This document shows positions 22,301 to 34,300 of a DNA stretch of 64,000 bases, piece after piece. This stretch comes from Pseudomonas asplenii (GTDB lineage Bacteria; Pseudomonadota; Gammaproteobacteria; Pseudomonadales; Pseudomonadaceae): NCBI RefSeq assembly GCF_900105475.1, contig NZ_LT629777.1, positions 4,712,001 through 4,776,000 on the forward strand. The letters run 5' to 3'. The first letter of the stretch is position 1, and every line of letters starts with the position of its first letter. A program made the position numbers and the translations under genes. Under the pieces are notes generated by a model. That model saw only the letters and a program-made list of their open reading frames with translations, was not told the origin of the DNA and searched no databases.

Positions 22301-25300
22301 CCGTAGTCTTGGCCCAGGACGCTACCCGTGACTTGCTGGCCGGCGTGTCGGTGCCTGTGATCAATCTCGACCAGGGCACCTGGCAGGACGAATCCGTCCA
22401 GAATCCACAGGTGCCGGATCTGACTTCGGCTCACCTGGCGTACCTGATCTACACGTCGGGTTCGACCGGTTTGCCCAAGGGCGTGATGATCGAGCACCGC
22501 AACACCGTGAACTTCCTCACCTGGGCGCACACGGCGTTTGATAACGCGGCACTGGACAAGACCCTGTTCTCGACCTCGCTGAACTTCGACTTGGCAGTTT
22601 ATGAGTGTTTTGCACCGCTGACTTGCGGCGGCAGCATCGAGGTGGTGAAAAACGTTCTGGAGTTGCAACACGGTGAGCACGATATCGGCCTGATCAACAC
22701 CGTTCCTTCGGCACTCAAGGCGCTGTTGGAAGTCGATGGCCTGCCGGGTTCGGTCCACACGGTCAACGTGGCCGGCGAAGCTCTCAAGCGCAGCCTGGTG
22801 GAATCTCTATTCGAGAAAACCGGTGTTCAACGTCTGTGCAACCTTTACGGCCCTTCGGAAACCACCACCTACTCCAGTTGGGTGGCGATGGACCGCGAAG
22901 ACGGCTTCGCTCCGCACATCGGCAAACCCGTCGGTAACACCCAGTTCTACCTGCTGGACGAGCAACAACAGCCCGTCCCGCTGGGCGTGCCGGGTGAAAT
23001 CTATATCGGCGGTGCCGGCGTAGCCCGTGGTTACCTGAATCGTGACGACCTGACTGCCGAACGCTTCCTGCAGGATCCGTTCAGCCAGGACAAAACAGCG
23101 TGCATGTACCGCACCGGCGACCTGGGTCGCTACCTGGCCGACGGCAATATCGAATATCTGGGCCGTAATGACGACCAGGTGAAGATCCGCGGTTTCCGTA
23201 TCGAACTGGGCGAAATCGATGCACGTCTGGCCAAGCATCCGGCAATCCACGAAACGGTGGTCACCGCTCGCGAAGACGTACCGGGTGATAAACGCCTGGT
23301 GGCTTACTACACCCTCGCCGAGGGACACACCTCGGTAGAAATCGACAGCCTGCGCCATCATCTGCAGGAAAAGCTGCCGGAGTACATGGTCCCGGCCATC
23401 TACGTCGCATTGGAAAAACTGCCGTTGACCCCGAACGGCAAGCTGGACCGCAAGGCCCTGCCTGCACCGGACCTCGACGCGGTAATCAGCCGTGGTTATG
23501 TGGCGCCCGAGGGCGAGCTCGAAGTTGCCCTGGCACATATCTGGCAAGATCTGCTCGGTTTGCCTCAGGTTGGCCGGCATGACCAGTTCTTCGAACTGGG
23601 CGGCCATTCCTTGTTGGCGATGCGCCTGATCTCGCAGATCCGTCAACAACTGGGGGTCGAACTGGGCCTGGCCGAGCTGTTCGCCCAACCCGAACTGGCC
23701 GACCTGGCCCGGGTCATCGCCCAGGCCGGACGCAGCACTTTGCCGGAAATCATTCCGGTGGCCCGTGACCAGGCCTGGCCGTTGTCCTTCGCCCAGCAGC
23801 GCCTGTGGTTCCTCGCCCAGATGGAAGGCGCCAGCGCCGCGTACCACATGCCCGGCGGCCTGAGCCTGCGCGGCGTGCTCGATCGCAGCGCCCTGCAACG
23901 GGCACTGGCGCGCATCGTGGCGCGTCACGAAGGCCTGCGTACCACCTTCATCCAGGGCGACGACGAACAGCCGTTGCAACGCATTGCCTCGGCCGACGCC
24001 GGCTTCAACCTGCAACTGCACGACCTGCAGGGGCTGGCCGACGCCGAGTCGCGGCTCCAGGCACTGGCCAGCGAGGAAGCCCTGCTGGCCTTCGACCTGG
24101 AACAGGGGCCGTTGATTCGCGGCCGCCTGATCCGTCTGGCCGAAGACCATCATGTCCTGCTGGTGACCATGCACCATATCGTCTCCGACGGCTGGTCGAT
24201 CAGCGTGCTGACCAAGGAACTGGCCGCGCTCTATGCCGCGTTCAGCCAGGGTCAGGACGATCCGTTGGCCCCGCTGGCGCTGCACTACCTGGACTACGCC
24301 GTGTGGCAACGACGCTGGCTCAGCGGCGAGCGCCTGCAACAGCAAAGCACCTACTGGCAACAGGCCCTGGCCGAAGCCCCGGCTTTGTTGATGCTGCCCA
24401 CCGACCGGGTGCGCCCGGCGCAGCAGGACTATGCCGGCGCCGCGCTGCCGGTGGTGTTCGACGAAGACCTGACCCGTGGCCTCAAGGCCCTCAGCCAGCG
24501 GCACGGCACCACCTTGTACATGACCGTCATGGCCGCCTGGGGCGCACTGCTCGGCCGCCTGGCCGGGCAGGAGGAAGTGGTGATCGGCACGCCGGTGGCC
24601 AACCGGACCCGCAGTGAGGTCGAAGACTTGATCGGCCTGTTCGTCAACACCCTGGCGATCCGCGTGGACCTTGGCGCACAGCCGACAGCCAAAAACCTGC
24701 TGGCCCAGGTCAAGACCACCACCCTGGGCGCCCAGGCGCATCAGGACCTGCCGTTCGAGCAGGTGGTGGAAGTGGTCAAACCGGTGCGCAGCCTGTCCCA
24801 CAGCCCGATCTTCCAGGCCATGCTGACCTGGCAGGACATGGGCGGCGGCGATTTCAGCCTGGGCGATCTGCACCTCGAAAGCCTCGGCGCCGGGCATACC
24901 CTGGCCAAGTTCGACCTCTCGCTGGACCTGGGCGAAGTCCAGGGCCGTCTGCTCGGCGCGTTGGAATACGCCACCGCGCTGTTTGACGCGAGCACCATGG
25001 GCCGTTACCTGGGTTACCTGCAGCGCCTGCTGGAGGCCATGGTCGCCGACGATCAGCAAGTGCTGGAGCAGGTGCCATTGCTCGATGCCGTGGAGCGCGA
25101 GCAGTTGCTGGTGGGCCTCAATGCCACCGACGTGCCGTACCCACAGGATCAGACGATTCACCAGCTGTTCGAGGAAAAGGTCCAGGCACAACCCGAGGCC
25201 ATCGCCGTGGCCTTCCAGGACCGGCGCCTGAGCTATGCCGAACTGAACCGTGAGGCCAACCGCCTGGCCCATCAACTGATCGAACTGGGCATCGGCCCTG

Positions 25301-28300
25301 ACGATCGGGTAGCGATCTGCGTCGAACGTGGCGTGGAAATGATGGTTGGCCTGCTCGGTGTGCTCAAGGCCGGTGCAGCCTATGTGCCACTGGATCCTGC
25401 TTATCCGGCCGAACGCCTGGCCTACATGATCCAGGACAGTACGCCGTCGGCCCTGCTGACCCAGAGTGCCTTGCAGGATCGCCTGCCGGCACTGGAACTG
25501 CCGTTGTTGTTGCTGGACGACGATCAGAGCGAGGGCTTCAGCGAACGCGACGACAACCCGGTGGTGGAAAACCTGGGCGTACGCAACCTGGCCTATGTGA
25601 TCTACACCTCCGGCTCCACCGGCAACCCGAAGGGGGTGATGATCGAACACCGTGGCCTGGTCAACTACAGCGTCGACGCTGCGCGCCTGTTCGGTCTGAC
25701 GCCAGCAGACACCGTGCTGCAGCAGAACACCCTGAACTTCGACCTGTCGGTGGAAGAAATCTTCCCAGCCCTGGTGGCCGGGGCGACCCTGGCACCAAGC
25801 CGGGAAATCTTCGGCAGCGAAGGCACGCAGGATTACGGGATTCGTCCGACCTTCCTGCACATGACCGCAGCCCACTGGCACACCCTGGCCGCCGAATGGC
25901 ACAGCCAGCCAGAAGTAGCCGCACGGCGTCTGGCCGATGTACGCCTGATCAACGTTACCGGCGATGCACTGTCGGCACAGAAACTCAAGCTCTGGGATGA
26001 GGTGCGCCCGGCGCATACCCGATTGATCAACACCTACGGTCCGACTGAAGCCACAGTGTCCTGCACCGCAGCCTATGTGAGCCACGATGCGGTTGCCGGT
26101 AGTGAAGGCAGCGGTAACGCGACCATCGGCAAACCGATGGCCAACACCCGGATTTACCTGCTCGATGCCCATCAACAACCGGTGCCGTATGGCGTGACGG
26201 GGGAAATCTTTATCGGTGGCGACGGCGTGGCGCGGGGTTATCTGAACCTCGAAGAAGTCAACGCCGAGCGGTTCCTGGTCGATCCGTTCAGCACCCACCC
26301 TGACGCCCGGATGTACAAGACCGGCGACCTGGCGCGCTACATGGCCGACGGTCGCATCGAGTACCTGGGTCGTAACGACTTCCAGGTCAAGGTCCGGGGC
26401 TTCCGGATCGAACTGGGGGAAATCGAATCGCGTCTGGGCAACTGCGCTGGGGTCAAGGAAGCGGTGGTGATCGCACGGGAAGACAACCCGGGCGAAAAAC
26501 GCCTGGTGGCTTATGTGGTCGCACAGCCCGAGGCCCGACTGGATGCAGCCGGCCTGCGTGCCGAACTGGCGCCGCAACTGGCCGAATACATGCTGCCGAG
26601 CGCCTTCGTGCTGCTTGACGCCATGCCGCTGACGCCCAACCGCAAGCTCGACCGCAAGGCCCTGCCGGCTCCGGCGGACGATGCGTTTGTCAGCCGTGAG
26701 CATGTTGCCCCGCAAGGCACCCTCGAAACAGCCCTGGCGCAGATCTGGCAGAACCTGCTCAACCTCGAGCAAGTGGGGCGTCACGACCACTTCTTCGATT
26801 TGGGCGGTCACTCGCTGCTGGCGATGCGTCTGATTTCCCAGGTGCGGCAGCGCCTCGGCGTCGAGTTGAACCTGGCCGACCTCTTTGCCCAGCCGGAGCT
26901 GGCGGCACTGGCCCAGGTATTGGCGCAGGCTGCCGGCAGCAGCCAGCCGCCGATCGTGCCGGTGTCCCGCGACCAGGCGTTGCCATTGTCCTTTGCACAG
27001 CAGCGTTTGTGGTTCCTCGCACAGCTGGACGGCGGTAGCGCGGCGTATCACATCCCGGCCGGCCTGCGTTTGCGTGGCAGCCTGGATCACTCGGCCCTCA
27101 AGCAGGCGCTGGATCGTATCGTCGCCCGCCACGAGGTGCTGCGTACCACCTTTGTCCAACAGCAGGGCGAGGACGTTGAACAATGCATTGCCCCGGCCGA
27201 TATCGGTTTCAGCCTGCAATCGCAGGTGCTGGACGGGCAGGCCGACGCGGAAGCTCAACTGCTGGCGATTGCCACCGAAGAGGCCAACGAGAGTTTCGAC
27301 CTGGCACGTGGACCGTTGGTGCGCGGACGCTTGGTTCGCATGGCCGAGGATGACCATGTGTTGCTGGTGACCATGCACCACATCATCTCCGACGGCTGGT
27401 CCGCCGGTGTGCTGACCCGTGAGTTGGGTCTGCTTTACGAGGCCTTCCGCGAGGGTGCCGAGGATCCGTTGCCGGCCTTGCCGGTGCAATACGCCGACTA
27501 TGCGCTGTGGCAGCGCAGTTGGCTGAGCGGGGATGTCCTGCAGCAACAACGCCAGCATTGGCAGCAGACCCTGGCCGGCGCGCCGTCCTTGCTGACCTTG
27601 CCGACCGATCGGCCACGTCCGCTGCAACAGGACTACAGCGGCCGCATGCTGACCCTGGTGCTCGACGCCGACCTGACCCGTGGCCTCAAGGTCCTGAGCC
27701 AGCGGCATGGTTGCACCCTGTTCATGACAGTGATGGCCGCCTGGGCGGCGTTGCTCGGCCGCCTGGCCGGGCAGGACGACGTGGTGATCGGTACGCCGGT
27801 GGCCAACCGCCTGCGTACCGAGGTGGAGGATCTGATCGGATTCTTCGTCAATACCCTGGCGATCCGTGTCGATCTGTCGGCGGCGCCGAGCGTCGAAGCC
27901 CTGTTGCAACAGGTCAAGCAGCAGACCCTGGCCGCACAGGCGAACCAGGATCTGCCGTTCGAACAGGTGGTCGAGGTGGTCCGTCCGCAGCGCAGCCTGT
28001 CCCACAGCCCGATCTTCCAGGCGATGTTGTCGTGGCAGAACAACGAGGACGTCGGTCTGGCACTCGGTGACATGGCCTTGCAAAGTGTCGAAATCGGCGG
28101 GGACACCGCCAAGTTCGACCTGACGCTGGACATCGTCGAAGTGGGTGATCGCCTGTTCGGTGCCCTGGAGTACGCCACGGCGCTGTTCGACGAGAGCACC
28201 ATGAGCCGTTACCTGGGCTACTTCCAGCGTCTGCTGGAAGCCATGGTTGCCGATGATCGGCAAGTGCTGGAGCAGGTGCCATTGCTCGATGCCGTGGAGC

Positions 28301-31300
28301 GCGAGCATTTGCTGGTGGGCCTCAATGCCACCGACGTGCCGTATCCACAGGATCAGACGATTCACCACCTGTTCGAGGAAAAGGTCCAGGTACAACCCGA
28401 GGCCATCGCGGTGGCCTTCCAGGACCGGCGTCTGAGCTATACCGAGCTGAACCGTGAGGCCAACCGTTTGGCCCATCAACTGATCGAACTGGGCATCGGC
28501 CCCGATGATCGGGTGGCGATCTGCGTCGAACGTGGCGTGGAAATGATGGTTGGCCTGCTCGGTGTGCTCAAGGCCGGTGCGGCCTATGTGCCGCTGGATC
28601 CTGCTTATCCGGCCGAACGCCTGGCCTACATGATCCAGGACAGTGCGCCGTCGGCCCTGCTGACCCAGCGTGCCTTGCAGGATCGCCTGCCAGCACTGGA
28701 ACTGCCGTTGTTGCTGCTCGACGACGATCAGCGCGAGGGCTTCAGCGAGCGTGACGATAACCCCGTAGTTTCGGGCTTGGGCGTGCGCAACCTGGCTTAC
28801 GTGATCTACACCTCCGGCTCCACTGGCAATCCGAAGGGGGTGATGATCGAACACCGTGGTCTGGTCAACTACAGCGTCGACGCTGCGCGCCTGTTCGGCC
28901 TGACGCCAGCAGACACCGTGCTGCAGCAGAACACCCTGAACTTCGACCTGTCGGTAGAAGAGATCTTCCCGGCCCTGATGGCCGGGGCGACCCTGGCGCC
29001 AAGTAGGGAAATCTTCGGCAGCGAAGGCACGCAGGATTACGGGATTCGTCCGACCTTCCTGCACATGACCGCAGCCCACTGGCACACCCTGGCCGCCGAA
29101 TGGCACAGCCAGCCTGAGGTGGCTGCCCGGCGCCTGGCCGATGTGCGCCTGATCAACGTTACTGGCGATGCGCTGTCGGCACAGAAGCTCAAGCTCTGGG
29201 ATGAGGTGCGCCCGGCGCATACCCGGTTGATCAACACCTACGGCCCGACAGAAGCGACGGTATCCTGCACCGCAGCCTATGTGTCCCACGATGCGGTTGC
29301 TGGTAGTGAAGGCAGCGGTAACGCGACCATCGGCAAACCGATGGCCAACACCCGGATTTACCTGCTCGATGCCCATCAACAGCCGGTACCGTATGGCGTC
29401 ACCGGGGAAATCTTTATCGGTGGCGACGGCGTGGCTCGGGGTTATCTGAACCTCGACGAGGTCAACGCCGAGCGGTTTCTGGTCGATCCGTTCAGCACCA
29501 GCCCTGATGCCCGGATGTACAAGACCGGCGACCTGGCGCGTTATATGGCCGATGGTCGCATCGAGTACCTGGGCCGTAACGACTTCCAGGTCAAGGTCCG
29601 GGGCTTCCGGATCGAGCTGGGCGAAATCGAATCGCGCCTGGGCAACTGCGCCGGCGTGAAGGAAGCGGTGGTGATCGCACGGGAAGACAACCCGGGCGAA
29701 AAACGCCTGGTGGCTTATGTGGTCGCACAGCCCGAGTCCCGACTGGATGCAGCCGGCTTGCGTGCCGAACTGGCGCCGCAACTGGCCGAATACATGCTGC
29801 CGAGCGCCTTTGTGCTGCTCGACGCCATGCCGTTGACGCCCAACCGCAAGCTCGACCGCAAGGCCCTGCCGGCCCCGGCGGACGATGCGTTTGTCAGCCG
29901 TGAGCATGTCGCCCCGCAAGGTGCAACCGAAACGGCCCTGGCGCAGATCTGGCAAGAGCTGCTCAATCTGGAGCAAGTGGGGCGCCACGACCACTTCTTC
30001 GAACTGGGCGGCCACTCGCTGCTGGCGATGCGTCTGATTTCTCAGGTACGGCAACGCCTCGGCGTCGAGTTGAACCTGGCGGACATCTTCGCCCAGCCGG
30101 AACTGGCGGCGTTGGCGCGGATACTCGCCGAAGCGACCGGCAGCCAGCAACCGTCGATCGTGCCAGTATCTCGCGACCAGTTCTTGCCATTGTCCTTTGC
30201 CCAGCAGCGTTTGTGGTTCCTCGCGCAACTGGAGGGTGGCAGCGCGGCCTATCACATCCCGGCGGGCCTGCGCTTGCGCGGTAGTCTGGATGCCTCTGCC
30301 CTCAAGCGGGCACTGGATCGCATCGTCGCTCGTCACGAAGCACTGCGCACGACCTTCGTGCAGGTGCAAGGGCAGGACCCAGAACAGCGTATCGCCCCGG
30401 CCGATATCGGCTTCAAGTTGCAAGTACAGATCCTGGTCGGGCAGGCCGATGCGGAGGAGGCACTCCTGGCCATCGCCGCCGAAGAGGCTGAAGAACTGTT
30501 CGACCTGGTCAACGGGCCACTGGTGCGCGGACGTTTGGTCTGCATGGCCGAGGAAGACCATGTGCTGTTGCTGACCATGCACCACATCGTTTCTGATGGC
30601 TGGTCCGCCGAGGTGCTGACCCGCGAGCTGGGACTGCTCTACGAGGCCTTCCGCCATGGCGCGAAGGATCCGCTGCCGGCCTTGCCGGTGCAGTACGCCG
30701 ACTACGCGCTGTGGCAGCGTAACTGGCTGAGCGGGGAGGTCCTGCAGCAACAACGCCAATATTGGCAGCAGACCCTGGCTGGCGCGCCGTCCTTGTTGAC
30801 CTTGCCGACCGATCGGCCACGTCCGCTGCAACAGGACTACAGCGGTCGCATGCTGACCCTGGTGCTCGACGCCGACCTGACCCGTGGCCTCAAGGCCTTG
30901 AGCCAGCGGCATGGCAGCACCCTGTTCATGACGGTGATGGCCGCCTGGGCGGCGTTGCTCGGCCGCCTGGCCGGACAGGACGATGTGGTGATCGGCACGC
31001 CGGTGGCCAACCGCCTGCGGGCCGAGGTGGAAGACCTGATCGGGTTCTTCGTCAATACCCTGGCGATCCGTGTCGACCTGTCGGCGGCGCCGAGCGTCGA
31101 AGCCCTGTTGCAACAGGTCAAGCAGCAGACCCTGGCCGCACAAGCGAACCAGGATCTGCCGTTCGAGCAGGTCGTCGAGGTGGTCCGTCCGCAACGCAGC
31201 CTGTCCCACAGCCCGATCTTCCAGGCGATGTTGTCCTGGCAGAACAACGAGAGCGCCGATCTGGCACTCGGCGACATGAACCTGCAAGGACTGCAAGCCA

Positions 31301-34300
31301 CCAGCCACACGGCCAAGTTCGACCTGGTGCTGGACATGGCCGAAGTAGGCGACTGCCTGTTCGGTGCCCTGGAATACGCCACGGCGCTGTTCGACGAAAG
31401 CACCATGAGCCGTTACCTGGGCTACTTCCGGCGCCTGCTGGAAGCCATGGTCGCCGATGACCGGCAAGCGCTGGAGCAGGTGTCGTTGCTCGATACCGTC
31501 GAGCGTCAGTACCTGTTGACGGAACTCAACGCCACCGCGCGTGAATACCCACGCGGTCAATTGATGCATCGGTTGTTCGAGGGGCATGCGGCTGCACGGC
31601 CGTTGGCGATTGCGGTACGCCAAGGTGAACGGACGGTGACTTACGCTGAACTCGACAGCCAGGCCAATGCCTTGGCCCAGCGCTTGCGCGAGCGCGGTGT
31701 GGTGTCGGGGACCCGGGTGGCGATCCTGCTGGATCGCTCGGTGGAACTGCTGACGAGCCTGCTGGCCACTCTCAAGTGCGGGGCCGCTTATCTGGCTCTG
31801 GACCGTCTGGCCCCGCAGGAGCGTCTGCGCTTCATGCTCGAGGACAGCGAGGCCGTCGTGTTGCTGACCCACAGCGACCTGGTGGCCCCCGAGTGCACGC
31901 CACGTCTTGACCTCGATACCCTGGAACCGCTGACGCTGGCGGTGAACGCAGCACCGGCGGCACTCGATGAGCGCACGCCACAAGAAACGGCGGCCTGCAT
32001 CATCTACACCTCCGGTTCGACCGGACAGCCCAAAGGCGTGATCGTCACGCACAACGGCATTGTCCGGCTGGTCCAGGATAACGGCTACTACGACTTCTCT
32101 GCCGAAGATCGCGTGGCGTTCTCCTCCAACCCGGCATTCGATGCCAGCAGTCCGGAAATCTGGGGCGCCTTGCTCAACGGCGGGCAGTCGGTGATTGTCG
32201 AACCGTCGGTCCTGCTTGAGCCGCTGGCCTTCGCCGACTTGCTCAAACGCAACGAAGTGACCGCGATGATCTGCTCCACCGCCTTGTTCAACCTGTATGC
32301 CGGGTTGATCCCCGAGGCCGTGGCGGGCCTGCGCATGGTCATGTGCGGTGGTGAGCGGGCCGACCCGGCGTCGTTCCGCCGGGTGCGTGAACATTCGAGC
32401 CGTATTCGCCTGTACAACGGCTATGGCCCGACCGAGGCGACAACCTGCGCCACTGCCTACGAGGTCTTCGACGTATTGCCTGGCACGCTCAGCCTGCCGA
32501 TCGGCAAGCCCAACGCCAACGTGCGTATCTATGTGCTCGACGCCCGTCGCGAGCCGGTACCGGTGGGCGTGGTCGGTGAGATCTACATCGGCGGTACCGG
32601 GGTTGCGCTCGGTTACCTGAACCGGCCGGACCTGACCGCTGAGCGCTTCAGCGACGATCCGTTCAGCGAGCAGGCCGGTGCGCGACTCTATCGCAGCGGT
32701 GACCTGGCGCGCTGGCTGCCGGACGGCAACCTCGAATACCTGGCACGTAACGATGGACAGGTGAAGGTCCGTGGTTTCCGCGTGGAACTGGGGGAAATCG
32801 AAAGCCGCCTGCATCTGTGCGAGGGCATCCGCAACTCCGTGGTGGTGGCACGCGAGGACAACCCGGGCGACAGCTACCTGGTGGCCTACTACACCGTGCA
32901 CGCCGACGCCGAAGTACCGGACGCCGAAACGCTGCGGGCACAACTGGGTGCCGATTTGCCGGAATACATGGTGCCAAGCGTGTTCATGCACCTGGAGGCC
33001 TTGCCGTTGACGCTTAACGGCAAGGTGGACGTCAAGGCCTTGCCGGCACCGACCGCAGACCAGTTTGCGAGCCGGGTCTACGAGGCACCTGTGGGAGACC
33101 TGGAGATTCGCCTGGCGCAAGTCTGGGCCGAGGTGCTGGAGCTGGAGCAGGTCGGACGGCATGAGAGTTTCTTCAGCCTCGGTGGCCACTCCCTGCTGGC
33201 GGTGCGCCTGGTCAGTCGACTGGGCGAGAGCGGGGTGTCGGTGTCGCTGGCGCAAGTGTTCCAGCACGCCAGTGTCGCGGCATTGGCCTCGTTGCTCGAC
33301 AGCCGCACCGGCGAGGTCGAGGCCGACTCGGTGGGGCAACTGGTGCCGGTGCGTACCAGCGGTAGCCAACGTCCGCTGTTCCTGGTCCACGAGTTCACAG
33401 GCCTGGAGTTGTACTTCCCGACATTGGGCCGGCATATCGATAGCGACATTCCGGTCTACGGCCTGCCAGGCATCACCCTCGGCGAGCCACAATTGCAGAC
33501 CATGGAATGCTTGGCGACCCGCCTGTTGCAGTTGATGCGCAGCGTGCAGCCGCAGGGGCCTTACCGCCTGGCCGGCTGGTCGTTCGGTGGGCTGTTGGCC
33601 TACGAGATCGCCATTCAGTTGGTCGGCCTGGATGAAGAGGTGGAGTTCGTCGGTCTGATCGACACCTACATGCCGCGCCTGGTGGATCAGGGCAGGGCTC
33701 GCTGGAGTCCGGACAGCGCCCACCGGCAGCATCTGCTGGAGCACTGTGAGCGGTTCTGGAGCGCCCGAGGCGAGTGCGCCGAGGTGCTGGCGACCCTGCA
33801 AGGACTGCGTGAAACGCTGCCGTCCCTGGATTTCGAAGGGTTCCTGCAACACCTGCGCGAGCTGGGTGTGCTGGCGCCGGAACTGGATGCCTACGCGGTC
33901 GCCGACCTGTGGCAGTACCTGGACCGCGAGGTTGCCCATGGTCATGCCCAGGCCCATTACACCGTGTTCCCCATCAGCGTGCCGGTGCATCTGTTCATCG
34001 CCACCGAGCTGGCCCATGACGCCCTGCCGCACAACGGCTACCTGGGCTGGGACACCGTGTTGCCGCTGAGCCAGTTGCAGTGCGTCAAGGTTGCGGGCAA
34101 TCACCAGAGTCTGATGCAGGCACCGCATATCGAGGGCCTGGGTCAGGCGATCAACACGGTGTTGGCGGGTCTGGACCGGCGTGTTCCGGTGGTATGCGCG
34201 GCCCACCAGCCGTTGCTGACTATCCAGGGTGGACGCGGCGATCACACGCCGGTGTTCTGTGTACCAGGAGCCGGCGACAGCGTGACGGGCTTTATCGGCA

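Noticed and set aside
25081-31490. CRISPR-like or short tandem repeat
   Set aside because: The repetition is of whole NRPS domains; no short direct repeats with spacers are seen anywhere in the window.
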